Source of the DNA: Microvirga makkahensis
GTDB taxonomy: Bacteria > Pseudomonadota > Alphaproteobacteria > Rhizobiales > Beijerinckiaceae
Reading direction: 5' to 3'
Length of the DNA: 64,000 nucleotides
NCBI RefSeq assembly: GCF_009830105.1
Contig: NZ_WURB01000002.1
Location: forward strand, 356,711 to 420,710
Of this stretch, positions 8,983 through 17,839 are shown piece by piece. Made by a program: the position numbers and the translations under genes. The notes under the pieces were generated by a model. That model saw only the letters and a program-made list of their open reading frames with translations. It was not told the origin of the DNA and did not search any database. How positions within the stretch are numbered: position 1 is the stretch's first letter; each line of letters starts with the position of its first letter.

Positions 8983-10611
8983 TCAGAGGAACCAGTTCTC
9001 TTTGCGGAAATCCATCGCGAAGGCCGGAGCGGCCTTCCACTTCAGGGACGATTTCACGCCGGTGAACACTGCATTCTGGTGAATGATCTGATAGGCAGGG
9101 TCCTCGCGCTCGCAGATCTCGAGCATCCGGGCGAAGGCCTTCTTCCGGGCTGCGCGATCCGTCGACTTCTGGATGATCTCGGCCATCCTGTTGGCCTCCT
9201 CATTGGTCCAGTCCTTCTTCTGCTGAACCTCGCCGTTGGGGCCGAACTGGTTGACGATCGTTGCGACCGGATCGTTGAAGGCGCCGCCAGCCGACCAGTC
9301 GCGGACGCCGCGCGGAGCGGAGGCATCATGGATCTGCGCCCAGTTTTCCTTCATCTCGATTTCAACGTTCAGGCCAATCTGCTTCCACATCTCGACCATG
9401 ATCTGGGCATTGGGGACCTGATTGGTGTAGTAATTGTTCAGCACACGGAAGGGGATGGGGTCGCCCTTGTAGCCGGCCTCCTTCAGCATGCTCTGCGCGA
9501 GCTTCGGATCATAGGCCGGCACGTCCCAGCCATTGACGAACATATCCCCATAGAACTCGAACTGGAGGCCTTTCGGGATGTTGGTCTTTCCTGCCCACAG
9601 AGCTTCCACGATCGCCTGACGGTCGATCGCGTGAGTCATCGCGCGACGGACCAGCGGATTCTCCAGGACAGGATGGTACTTGTTGAAGGTCGAGATGCGG
9701 TGGTTCAGGATGGGAGAGCCCTGCACTTCGAAACCGCTGGCCTTCTCCACAGCTCCGACCTGATCCGGCGGCAGGTCGCACGCAAAGTCGTACTCGCCTG
9801 AGAGCAGACCATTGATGCGCGAGGACACCTCCGGCACCTCAATGAAGCGGATCTGCTGCAGCGGCGGGCGGCCGCCCCAGTACTCATCGTGAGCCTCCAG
9901 CACCAGTGATATGTCGGGCTTGTACTCGACGACCTTGTAGGGCCCCGTCGTGACGGGTCTGCGTGCCCATTCCGTATAGGACTTGGCTTCGTTCCAGGCG
10001 CGGCGACTGGTGATCTGACTGCCGAAGGCGAACAGTCGCCCCTCCAAAGTCACGTCGGGCGACGCATTGTGGAACCGCACTGTGTATTGGTCGACAGCCT
10101 CGACGCCCCGCAGGGCGGGCCATATGCGGCGTGCGACGCCGGGGATGGAAGCCGGGAGCTCCTTATCCGTCTTGGGCTTGTAGTCGTCCTCATATATGGT
10201 CTTGCCGCCATCCGGCTGCGTGTCCGCGAACATCCGCTCGGGGGAGAACGAGAACACGACGTCATCGGCGGTCATCTCGTCGCCGTTGTGGAACTTGACA
10301 CCTCGGCGCAACGTGAGCTCGACGGTCTTGTCGTCGAGACGCTTCCATTCCGTGGCAAGCCCAGGAACCGGGCCTTGATTGCCCATCCAGTCACGCAGGA
10401 TCAATCCTTCCCAGAGATTTGGGAAGAACACGCGCTCGCCCACATTGGACTGCTCGTACCACACGTCGAGCGTGCCGTTGATGGTGATCTTTTGCACCGC
10501 AACGGTAATGGAGGGGCGGGCGCTCTGTCCGATGGCAACTCGCGGCAGGATCAGGCTGCCGCTGGCTGCGCCGAGAAGTCCGAGTGCTTGGCGGCGGTTC
10601 ATCTTCAGCAT
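8983..10611 (-). CDS. Opp/Dpp-type ABC transporter, periplasmic binding protein (SBP family 5)
   Basis: A 542-residue solute-binding protein. The N terminus MLKMNRRQALGLLGAASGSL has an Arg-Arg pair before a hydrophobic run and a cleavage region near AIGQSA, which resembles a Tat signal. The mature protein shows family-5 features: LTLRRGVKFHNGDEMTADDVVFSF, then RRPVTTGPYKVVEYKPD, and AMTHAIDRQAIVEALW. It starts the operon with two ATPases, two permeases, a GDPD and an isomerase-like enzyme. The ligand is unknown; the enzymes downstream suggest a phosphodiester-linked compound rather than a plain peptide. Confidence 0.93.
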   Translation of the reverse strand: MLKMNRRQALGLLGAASGSLILPRVAIGQSARPSITVAVQKITINGTLDVWYEQSNVGERVFFPNLWEGLILRDWMGNQGPVPGLATEWKRLDDKTVELTLRRGVKFHNGDEMTADDVVFSFSPERMFADTQPDGGKTIYEDDYKPKTDKELPASIPGVARRIWPALRGVEAVDQYTVRFHNASPDVTLEGRLFAFGSQITSRRAWNEAKSYTEWARRPVTTGPYKVVEYKPDISLVLEAHDEYWGGRPPLQQIRFIEVPEVSSRINGLLSGEYDFACDLPPDQVGAVEKASGFEVQGSPILNHRISTFNKYHPVLENPLVRRAMTHAIDRQAIVEALWAGKTNIPKGLQFEFYGDMFVNGWDVPAYDPKLAQSMLKEAGYKGDPIPFRVLNNYYTNQVPNAQIMVEMWKQIGLNVEIEMKENWAQIHDASAPRGVRDWSAGGAFNDPVATIVNQFGPNGEVQQKKDWTNEEANRMAEIIQKSTDRAARKKAFARMLEICEREDPAYQIIHQNAVFTGVKSSLKWKAAPAFAMDFRKENWFL

Positions 10612-10968
10612 TCAAATTTTCCTTGGCTAGCGCATCGTTCGGACCAAAGGGCCACGTTCGTGAAAGCTGGACCCGGTTTTCCACGCCGGACGTCTCCGCC
10701 TCGGCTCGAAAGACAGCTGGCGGAGCCGGAAACGCGAACCGGTTGCGACGGACTTGGTCCTATTGTGGATGTGCAACGGCTGGATGATATTCAGATGATG
10801 GTTTGATGACGCCCGCATCGAAGGCTCGGCGCCGACAGGCGGGGCGCGACCAGGACAGCTGCTCTCGTCCGGTTCCCGACCCCGTCATGGCGATCTTCAC
10901 CGATCTGCTCGAGATTGATCCCGCAGATTTCCTCGCAGGTGAGGATGCTTTGCCGAGGAGCGTGACGG

Positions 10969-11199
10969 CTATCGCTTTCCCTCGGAACGGGAGTGCCCAG
11001 TGTGCCCCTGCCCTGCTGGCGGGGTTCCTCGTTCGAACGGCAGGTCGGCGAGCTGCTCGAGCGACATCCGTTGCAGGACCGGATGGGAGAGCGGATCCTT
11101 CTCCCACTCCTTCTCCCACTCCTTCTCCCAGCCTGAGGGTTCCTCGAGGAATCTCGAGAGGCGCTTGAGCCGTTCGACCAGTCCTGACAGGTTCAACAT
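10969..11199 (-). CDS. Small hypothetical protein with WEKE repeats
   Basis: This possible 76-residue protein (82 from a GTG at 11217) is divergent from the LysR gene at 11270. It begins MLNLSGLVERLKRLSRFLEE, then carries WEKE three times in a row, encoded by a 12-bp DNA repeat, then DPLSHPVLQRMSLEQLADLP. The last part looks like a real helical motif, but I do not recognise the family with confidence. The ribosome-binding site is weak. It could be a real small cytosolic protein or a chance frame in G+C-rich DNA. Confidence 0.4.
   Translation of the reverse strand: MLNLSGLVERLKRLSRFLEEPSGWEKEWEKEWEKDPLSHPVLQRMSLEQLADLPFERGTPPAGQGHTGHSRSEGKR
11099..11130. repeat. 12-bp tandem repeat (TTCTCCCACTCC, about 2.7 copies)
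   Basis: Two full copies of TTCTCCCACTCC and a partial third lie head to tail inside the small minus-strand frame, and encode WEKE units there. The 12-bp unit keeps the reading frame, so slippage would change protein length without a frameshift. Confidence 0.8.
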
Positions 11200-11269
11200 G
11201 CCTATAGGCTGGGCCACTTGCCCCCCGAAGGAAATCGCGTATTTATGCGTCTGAGTATAGGAAATCTAT

Positions 11270-12178
11270 ATGCACGTCCTGAACCGCTTCCACCTGAACG
11301 GCCTGCGTGCGCTCGAGGCGGCCGCGCGCCTGGGAAGCCTGCGGGCGGCCGCCGAGGAGCTCGGCGTCACCATCGGCGCGGTGAGTCAGCAGGTGCTCAA
11401 GGCCGAGGAACAGTTCGGCCATCCCGTGTTCGAGCGCCACCCCAAGGGGCTGAGGCCGACACCCTTCGGGCAGGAGGTCCTGCGCTACCTGAGCGCGGGC
11501 TTTGCGGAGATCTCCGCCGGCCTCACCCGCGCCAGCCGCCAGCGCGAGGGCGTGCTCACGGTTTCGGTCGCTCCGGTCTTCGCCAGCAAGTGGCTGGTGT
11601 GGCGCCTCCAGCGCTTCCGCGAGCAGCATCCCGACATCCGCATCCGCATCGACGCCGACGTCGCCCTGGTGGACCCGAACACTTCGGACGTGGACGTGTG
11701 CATCCGGGTCGGTCGCGGCGACTGGCGGAATGTCAGAGCCGAGAGGCTACTCGATCAGCTCGTGTTCCCGGTGTGCAGCCGAGCCTTGGCCGAGCGGCTG
11801 TGGCACCCTCATGACCTTGCCCACGTTCCCATCATCCGTGAGCCGACGCCGATGTTCGACTGGAATGTCTGGCTCGCCCCCAATGGCCTCGATGAAACAA
11901 TCCTAGGCGACGGACCCGTCTTCTCGGACGCATCGCTGTGCCTGGATGCGGCGGTAGCGGGCCAGGGTGTCTTCCTCGGCTGGGAGACGCTGGCCTGCGA
12001 TGCCATTGCCATGGGCCGCCTCACCTCTCCGTTTCCGGACCGCTACGCCACCGGAATCTCCTATTGGTTCGTGACTTCCCGGTCGGCGCCTTCCGCTCGG
12101 GCAGTGCAAGCCTTCCGCGACTGGCTGAAGGCCGAGCTGTCTACGGGAGTGCGGCAGGACGGAACCCTTGTCCCCTAG
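11270..12178 (+). CDS. LysR-family transcriptional regulator (GcvA-like)
   Basis: A 302-residue LysR-type regulator. The winged helix-turn-helix spans residues 1-65 (LNGLRALEAAARLGSLRAAA, then GVTIGAVSQQVLKAEEQFG). The co-inducer domain follows from about residue 92 (VSVAPVFASKWLVWRLQRFR). The HTH shape resembles GcvA/AmpR-like members. AGGAAA sits before the ATG. Its nearest neighbours are the small minus-strand frame upstream and the convergent cyclase gene downstream, so its target is not clear from context. Confidence 0.92.
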   Translation: MHVLNRFHLNGLRALEAAARLGSLRAAAEELGVTIGAVSQQVLKAEEQFGHPVFERHPKGLRPTPFGQEVLRYLSAGFAEISAGLTRASRQREGVLTVSVAPVFASKWLVWRLQRFREQHPDIRIRIDADVALVDPNTSDVDVCIRVGRGDWRNVRAERLLDQLVFPVCSRALAERLWHPHDLAHVPIIREPTPMFDWNVWLAPNGLDETILGDGPVFSDASLCLDAAVAGQGVFLGWETLACDAIAMGRLTSPFPDRYATGISYWFVTSRSAPSARAVQAFRDWLKAELSTGVRQDGTLVP

Positions 12179-12407
12179 GGTTGGGCAAGCGGCGGCGGAT
12201 GCCTGCGGATCGGCTTCGCCTCGACCACCGCGGCCTGCAGCACCCAGCCCTTCACCCTGATGGCGGTCAGGGCGGCGCTCTTCCACGCGCTCACCACCCT
12301 TTTCACCAAATCGCTTCCGGCACCCCGCCGCACCTGATCGCCCTGGGAGACCCGGCACGATCAATTCGGCCGGATCGCAAGCACGCTTGGTCGCCAATTC
12401 ACCGCTT

Positions 12408-13364
12408 CTAGCGAATTGCGGTGGGATTGATGATGCTCTGGACGCCGCCCGTCATCTTTGAATGTCCGAGTACGAACATAAACTCGTAGGCGCGGTCGCG
12501 CGCGAGTTCCGCCGTGTTGATGTTCTCGAGAATGAAGATCCCGTTCTTCGGAATGAGGATCTGATGGACCTCGAAGATGCCCACTCCCGGCTCGAACGGT
12601 ATCGCCTCAACTCCCCAAGTGTCTGCCCCGACGGCAATGACGTCCTTGCTCGCGAGGTACTCTGCGCCCTCCTTGCCGAGGCCGGGTTCGCCGGAGATGT
12701 AGCGCTTGTCGTCCTTGCCGACGAGTGAGAGCCATCCCGTGTGGAACAGCACGACGTCTCCCTTGCGGATTTCGATGCCCTGCTTGGCTGCGACCTCGTC
12801 GATCTCCTTGCGGTTGAAGGCGGTTCCCTCCGGGACGACATCCTTGCCGTAGTGGGCAGCCATGTCGAGTACGATGCCTCGGGTCACGATGTTTGGAATC
12901 TTCTCGATTCCGAGCTTCGTCAGACCGTTCGCCTGCACGAACTCGCTGTTCTTGTTGCAATTGTAATAAACGTTATCGACGCCGATATGCCCTAAGCCGT
13001 CGATCTGGGTGCCCGTCCCGACATAGCCCATATAGATGTCGTCGTTGTAGTTCGTTTTCGTGTGCCCGAGGCCAACCCCACCTACCTGACCGGGCTGGTT
13101 GATCGCGAGAGCCCAGCTCCGGGGGCCGAAGGCCGGTGTCTTGGAATTTGTTTCAACGCCAAGGGAATAGGTCTTGCCTGTCTTGATGAGCTTGGCTGCA
13201 TTCATCGTCAGCTCTGGGCCGAGGAGGTTTGCGGCGCCGATCTCGTCGTGTGGACCGTATTTTGATTGACACCAGCTCTTTGGATCGCTGGGCTGGGCAT
13301 TGGCATAAGATGAGAGCAGGCATGCGGTTGCCAGTCCAACCGCAATAAGAGAAGATTTCATCAT
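12408..13364 (-). CDS. Secreted cyclase-family protein (kynurenine formamidase-like fold)
   Basis: About 318 residues from the first of two adjacent ATGs (13364 or 13361) behind GGAGGAAAC. A signal peptide is clear (MMKSSLIAVGLATACLLSSY, cleavage near ANA-QP), so the protein is periplasmic. The cyclase fold is recognised from QPGQVGGVGLGH, GTGTQIDGLGHIGVDN, GDVVLFHTGW and EPGVGIFEVHQIL. The usual HxGTHxD metal motif reads GTGTQID here: both histidines are replaced by Gly and Gln while the Asp and a later His remain. The reaction is unknown; metal-dependent amide or lactone hydrolysis is typical of the family. It stands alone between the LysR gene and the liv-type operon. Confidence 0.8.
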   Translation of the reverse strand: MMKSSLIAVGLATACLLSSYANAQPSDPKSWCQSKYGPHDEIGAANLLGPELTMNAAKLIKTGKTYSLGVETNSKTPAFGPRSWALAINQPGQVGGVGLGHTKTNYNDDIYMGYVGTGTQIDGLGHIGVDNVYYNCNKNSEFVQANGLTKLGIEKIPNIVTRGIVLDMAAHYGKDVVPEGTAFNRKEIDEVAAKQGIEIRKGDVVLFHTGWLSLVGKDDKRYISGEPGLGKEGAEYLASKDVIAVGADTWGVEAIPFEPGVGIFEVHQILIPKNGIFILENINTAELARDRAYEFMFVLGHSKMTGGVQSIINPTAIR

Positions 13365-13453
13365 GTTTCCTCCACGCCTTGATGCTTTGGATGAGCCTTG
13401 CCTCGGTGGAAGGGGGCTCATCCTGAAAGGATGCACAAGGTTTGGACGAAATT

Positions 13454-13467
13454 CTAAGAAAGCTTAG
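13454..13467. promoter_or_regulatory. Inverted repeat upstream of the cyclase gene
   Basis: CTAAG-AAAG-CTTAG is a perfect 5-bp-arm palindrome 90 bp upstream of the cyclase start. It lies between that start and the end of the ADH gene at 13709. It could be an operator or a small hairpin terminator for the liv/ADH operon; no T-run is present in the relevant direction. Confidence 0.3.
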
Positions 13468-13708
13468 TTCTGGCTGGTATAAGCTGCGCCTATAACGGTG
13501 GCGTTACAGAAGACGTGGATAAACTCTCCTCATAAGCCTGACGAGTTTGAATCCGTATCCACTGACGTGGGGTCATCTCGCTTCTCCGGTTCGCTCGAAA
13601 ATGCTCTGGATCGCCGGCACGAACCTCTCCGTACTTCCGACTGCTTGAATCAGGTTTCGAGCCTTTCACACCATCGTTTTGCGCGATCTGCAATGAGCCT
13701 TCGTGAAA

Positions 13709-14842
13709 TCAGTCGAAGACCACGACCTGACGGATTGCCTTACCCTGATCGAGCAGGTCGAAGCCCTCGTTGATCTGGTCGAGGGTCAGCACGCCCGTCA
13801 AGAGCTTGTCGACGGGCAGCTTGCCTGCGCGGTACAGGGAAATGAAACGCGGGATGTCGCGCTGAGGCACGCAGGAGCCCATGTAGCTACCCTTTACGGT
13901 GCGCTCGTCGGCCACGAGGTTCACGGCCGGAATCGGGAACGTCGAGGTGGGCGAAGCCAGCCCTGCCGTCACGGTCTGTCCGCCGCGCCGGGTGATCTTG
14001 TAGGCGGTTTCGAAGGCGGCGACAGCACCGGCCAGTTCCACCGCGTGATCGACGCCTCCACCGGTCGCCTCACGAACGTTCCGCACCACGTCTGGATCCG
14101 AAGCGAGGAAGGCGTGGGTCGCGCCCAGTTGGAGGGCGACCTTGAGCTTCTCCTCGGAAAGATCGATCGCGACGATAGGGATGGCCCCCGAGGCCACAGC
14201 GCCCAGAAGGGCAGCGAGCCCTACTCCGCCCAGACCGACAATGGCCACGCTCTGTCCGGGATGGACGTTGCAGGTGTTCATTACAGCACCCACGCCCGTT
14301 TGCACCGCGCAGCCGAAGAGCGCCAATTCGGCGAAGGGAATGCCCGGCTCGACCTTGACGATGGAATGGCGCGAAATCACGGCATATTCCGCATAACCCG
14401 AAACGCCACAATGATGATAAATATCGTGGTGGTCGTGCCAGTCATGCAGGCGGATCTCACCCGACATCAGCACACCCTTGCCGTTGGCCTCGGCACCCGG
14501 AACGCACAGGGCGGGACGGCCCTCGGCGCAGGGCAGACAGCAGCCGCAAGTCGGCTGGAAGGCCATCACGACGATGTCGCCTTCCTTCAGATCGCGAATG
14601 TTCGAACCTGCCTTGACGACGGTGCCTGCCGCCTCGTGGCCCAGCACCATGGGAGTCGGACGCGGACGATGGCCATTGATCACCGACAGGTCGGAATGGC
14701 AGAGCCCCGCGGCCCCGATCTTGATGAGCACTTCCTCGGGGCCGGGCTGATCCAGCTCGACCTCTTCGATGACCAGCGGACGGCTCTCCGCGAAAGGTGC
14801 CTTGACCGGTGAGTGCTTCAGGACTGCGGCGCGGATCTTCAT
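13709..14842 (-). CDS. Zinc-dependent alcohol dehydrogenase
   Basis: A 377-residue medium-chain dehydrogenase that oxidises an alcohol with NAD. Catalytic-zinc ligands are Cys48 and His69 (GLCHSDLS and VLGHEAAG). Structural-zinc cysteines 99, 102, 105 and 113 have the canonical spacing. The Rossmann motif is GLGGVGLAALLG. It is the last gene of the minus-strand run that begins with the Liv-type transporter and continues with ALDH and SDR genes. The context suggests stepwise oxidation of an imported alcohol to aldehyde and acid. Confidence 0.93.
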   Translation of the reverse strand: MKIRAAVLKHSPVKAPFAESRPLVIEEVELDQPGPEEVLIKIGAAGLCHSDLSVINGHRPRPTPMVLGHEAAGTVVKAGSNIRDLKEGDIVVMAFQPTCGCCLPCAEGRPALCVPGAEANGKGVLMSGEIRLHDWHDHHDIYHHCGVSGYAEYAVISRHSIVKVEPGIPFAELALFGCAVQTGVGAVMNTCNVHPGQSVAIVGLGGVGLAALLGAVASGAIPIVAIDLSEEKLKVALQLGATHAFLASDPDVVRNVREATGGGVDHAVELAGAVAAFETAYKITRRGGQTVTAGLASPTSTFPIPAVNLVADERTVKGSYMGSCVPQRDIPRFISLYRAGKLPVDKLLTGVLTLDQINEGFDLLDQGKAIRQVVVFD

Positions 14843-14908
14843 CGATTGCCTCGTTGGAACGGTGATCGGGCCCCATCGATGGAGCCCGAAGTCGGTTGCG
14901 GATTGGGA

Positions 14909-15673
14909 TCAGACCGTGCGGCCGCCATCGACCGGCAGCAGAACGCCGGTGATGAAGTTGGCGTCGTCTGAGGCCAGATAGAGCGTGGCGCGGGCGATAT
15001 CGTCGGGGCGCGACATTCGTCCCATCGGAATCGTCGCCACGAACTTGGCGCGGTTCTCAGGCGTATCGGGCAGGCCCATGAAAGCCTCCAGAAGACCCGT
15101 CTCACCCATGACCGGGCAGATCGCGTTCACGCGGATGTTGTCGGGGGCGAGCTCCACGGCCATGGATTGCGACAGGATGTTCACCGCGCCCTTGGTCGAG
15201 TTGTACCAGGTAAGGCCAGGGCGGGGACGGATGCCCGCCACCGAGCCGATGTTGACGATCGAGCCGCCACCCTTCCGGCGCATCATCGGCACGATGATGT
15301 TGGTGATGTGGTAGATCGACTTGACGTTGATGGCATAGACGCGATCGAACTCCTCCTCGGTGACTTCGAGCATGGACTTGTTGCGATGCGTCCATCCGGC
15401 ATTGTTAACCCAAATATCGGGCACTCCGAAAGCGTCCACCATCCTGGCGACGGCGGCCTCCATCTGCTCACGCGAGGTGACATCCGCGGCAAGAGCCACC
15501 GCATCGGCCCCGATCTCGGCCGCCACTCGCTCGGCTGCGTCCGCACGCAGGTCGAGCACGCCCACTTTCGCGCCTTCCTGAGCGAAGAGCTTCGCGATCC
15601 CCTCTCCAAAGCCGCCGCCCGCTCCGGTCACAACGGTGATCTTGCCTTCAAGGCGGCCTTTGCCCGTGCTCAT
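14909..15673 (-). CDS. Short-chain dehydrogenase/reductase
   Basis: A 254-residue classical SDR. The cofactor motif is TGAGGGFGEGIAKLF near residue 16, the NNAG motif is VNNAGWTH, and the catalytic Ser-Tyr-Lys set is present (NIGSVAG, then TWYNSTKGAV). Asp in VLDLRADA after strand 2 predicts NAD preference. It is a soluble oxidoreductase for an alcohol or keto group. It sits between ALDH and zinc ADH genes in one operon. A GAGAGG site precedes the ATG. Confidence 0.93.
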   Translation of the reverse strand: MSTGKGRLEGKITVVTGAGGGFGEGIAKLFAQEGAKVGVLDLRADAAERVAAEIGADAVALAADVTSREQMEAAVARMVDAFGVPDIWVNNAGWTHRNKSMLEVTEEEFDRVYAINVKSIYHITNIIVPMMRRKGGGSIVNIGSVAGIRPRPGLTWYNSTKGAVNILSQSMAVELAPDNIRVNAICPVMGETGLLEAFMGLPDTPENRAKFVATIPMGRMSRPDDIARATLYLASDDANFITGVLLPVDGGRTV

Positions 15674-15686
15674 TCACACACCTCTC

Positions 15687-17162
15687 TCAATCGTGCTTCA
15701 TCACAATGGTCTTGAGCGCGGAGAATTCATAAAGCGCCTCAAAACCCTTTTCGCGGCCATGGCCGGACTTCTTCACGCCGCCGAAGGGCAGCTCGATGCC
15801 GCCGCCTGCGCCATAGGCGTTGATGTAGACCTGACCTGCGCGCACCTTTCGGGCCAGACGAACGGCGCGCTTCGCGTCGGTGGTCCAGATGCCGGCCACG
15901 AGCCCGTATTCCGTGCCATTGGCAAGCTCAAGTGCTTCGGCTTCGTCCTCGAACGGAGTTGCGGCCAGGATCGGGCCGAAGATCTCCTCGCAGGCCAACA
16001 CATTGTCGCGCGGGACCGGGCCATAGACGGTCGGAAGCACGTAGAATCCGTCGGCGGGGGCTTTCTCATGCAGGCTTCCTTGGCCGATGACCGGTATGTT
16101 GTCCGTTCTCGCGCGCTCGAGAAAGGCCTCGATGCGGCGTTTCTGCTTGGCATTGATGACGGGGCCAAGATCGGGATTGTCTTTGGGAAGGCCTGCTTTC
16201 AGCCCATTGAAGCGCTTAGCGAGTTCCGCCGCGACCTTGTCCCATATCGACGCCTGGATCAGAACCCGCGCACCCGCCGAACAGGTTTGACCCGAGTTCT
16301 GCACGATGGCCGCCACCACTACCGGGATTGCGGTTTCGAGATCGGCATCCTCGAAGATGATCTGGGGGGACTTTCCGCCCAGTTCGAGCACACAGCCGAT
16401 GTGGTTTCTGGCGGCAGCGGTCTGGACCATCACGCCCACCTGCGGGCTGCCCGTGAAGGCAATGAAATCGACACCCGGATGCTCGCTCAGCGCAGCGCCT
16501 GCTTCATGGCCAAGGCCCGGCACGACGTTGATAGCCCCCGGCGGGAAGCCAGCTTCCGCAGCGAGTTCGGCGACGCGCAGCGGTGCGAGGCAGGCGTCCT
16601 CGGCAGGCTTCAACACGGTGGCGTTGCCCATGGCCAGCGCCGGGCCCAATGTGCGGCCCATCATCTGAAGCGGGTAGTTCCAGGGAGTGATGTGAGCGGT
16701 GACGCCAAGCGCCTCGCGCTCTCCCGTCACGTAGTAGCCATTCAGGAACGGGATCTGCTCGCCATGAACCTTATCGGCCGCGCCGCCATAATATTCGAAA
16801 TAGCGGGCAATGGCCTCGACATCGCCGCGCGCAAGCCTCATGGGCTTGCCGCAGTCGCGGGCTTCGAGGGCCGCGAGTTCTTCGATGTTCTCAAGGATCA
16901 GCCGGCCGAGCCTTTGCAGCAGGCGTCCGCGCTCGATGGGGCTCAGCTGCGACCATGGGCCGCCGTCATAGGCTGCGCGGGCGGCTTTGACGGCCCGATC
17001 GACATCGTCCGGACCGGCGGCCGCGATCTCCGCGAAGATGACGCCTTCGGCGGGGGCTACCACCGGCACGGTCCGGCCGGTCGACACAGGAACCCATTCA
17101 TTGTTGATGAAGGCTCCCTTGGCAGCGAGGATCTCGGCCGCGCGAGGGTAAACGAAGTTCAT
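15687..17162 (-). CDS. Aldehyde dehydrogenase family protein
   Basis: A 491-residue NAD(P)-dependent aldehyde dehydrogenase. The Glu motif is VLELGGKSPQ and the catalytic Cys is in NSGQTCSAGARV. The N-terminal oxyanion and cofactor region has HITPWNYPLQMMGRTLGPAL, and FTGSPQVG follows. Its ATG overlaps the stop of the LivF-like gene by ATGA, so it is tightly joined to the transporter operon. It should oxidise an aldehyde formed from the imported substrate; the exact aldehyde is unknown. Confidence 0.94.
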   Translation of the reverse strand: MNFVYPRAAEILAAKGAFINNEWVPVSTGRTVPVVAPAEGVIFAEIAAAGPDDVDRAVKAARAAYDGGPWSQLSPIERGRLLQRLGRLILENIEELAALEARDCGKPMRLARGDVEAIARYFEYYGGAADKVHGEQIPFLNGYYVTGEREALGVTAHITPWNYPLQMMGRTLGPALAMGNATVLKPAEDACLAPLRVAELAAEAGFPPGAINVVPGLGHEAGAALSEHPGVDFIAFTGSPQVGVMVQTAAARNHIGCVLELGGKSPQIIFEDADLETAIPVVVAAIVQNSGQTCSAGARVLIQASIWDKVAAELAKRFNGLKAGLPKDNPDLGPVINAKQKRRIEAFLERARTDNIPVIGQGSLHEKAPADGFYVLPTVYGPVPRDNVLACEEIFGPILAATPFEDEAEALELANGTEYGLVAGIWTTDAKRAVRLARKVRAGQVYINAYGAGGGIELPFGGVKKSGHGREKGFEALYEFSALKTIVMKHD

Positions 17163-17836
17163 GCTTCCATCCTTTCAGTCTTGATGTCGCTGTCGATCTG
17201 GCCGCGCTCGATGGTGATGGCGCGTGCTGCGAAGCTCTTGAGCAGGTGCGGGTTGGATTCGGTGATGATGATGGCCAGGGACGGGTCGATCTCGCGCAAC
17301 TTGCCGAGCGCCTCGGCGTAGCGATGAGCCAGAACCGGGGCGAGCCCCTGGAAGGGCTCGTCCAAGAGCAGGAGCTTGGTCGAAAGCATCAGGGCCCGGC
17401 CAAGCGCCACCATCTTGCCCTGACCGCCCGAGACCGAGCCTGCAGGGCGCGGACCAAGGGTCTCGAGTTCGGGCATGACAAAGTATATGCGCTCTAAGCG
17501 ACGCTTCGTCTCGGACGCATCCAGGCCTGCGACCCGCGCGGGCAGCATGATGTTCTCGGTGATCGTGAAGCGCGAGAAGAGACGCCGGTCCTCGGGCGCG
17601 TATCCGATGCCGAGCTCGGGCCGTTTGTGCGCCACGATCTCGCTCAGATTCCTGCTCTCGAAGTGGATATCTCCCGCGGACTGGGTGAAGCCCATGATCG
17701 TGCGCAAGAGCGTGGTCTTGCCTGCGCCGTTGCGGCCGACCAGCGCGATCGTCTCCGCAGGGTCCACCGTGAAGGTGATGTTGCGCAGGATAGGGATATT
17801 AGCGATGGACGCATGGACATTGTTGAGCTTCAGCAT
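17159..17836 (-). CDS. livF: Branched-chain-type ABC transporter, ATP-binding protein (LivF)
   Basis: A 225-residue ATPase of the LivF type. Walker A is GRNGAGKTTLLR, the signature VSGGQGKMVALGRAL departs slightly from the usual LSGGQQQ, and Walker B is LLLDEPFQGLAP. The switch region reads ITESNPHLLKSF, so the usual His is replaced by Asn or shifted. It acts with the LivG-like ATPase, three bases upstream, on the LivH/LivM membrane pair. Substrates of this class go well beyond leucine and include amides, urea and aromatic acids. Confidence 0.93.
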   Translation of the reverse strand: MLKLNNVHASIANIPILRNITFTVDPAETIALVGRNGAGKTTLLRTIMGFTQSAGDIHFESRNLSEIVAHKRPELGIGYAPEDRRLFSRFTITENIMLPARVAGLDASETKRRLERIYFVMPELETLGPRPAGSVSGGQGKMVALGRALMLSTKLLLLDEPFQGLAPVLAHRYAEALGKLREIDPSLAIIITESNPHLLKSFAARAITIERGQIDSDIKTERMEA

Positions 17837-17839
17837 GTC

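Noticed and set aside
15636..17321. A 561-residue plus-strand open frame
   Set aside because: It mirrors the ALDH gene, which has every catalytic motif on the minus strand.
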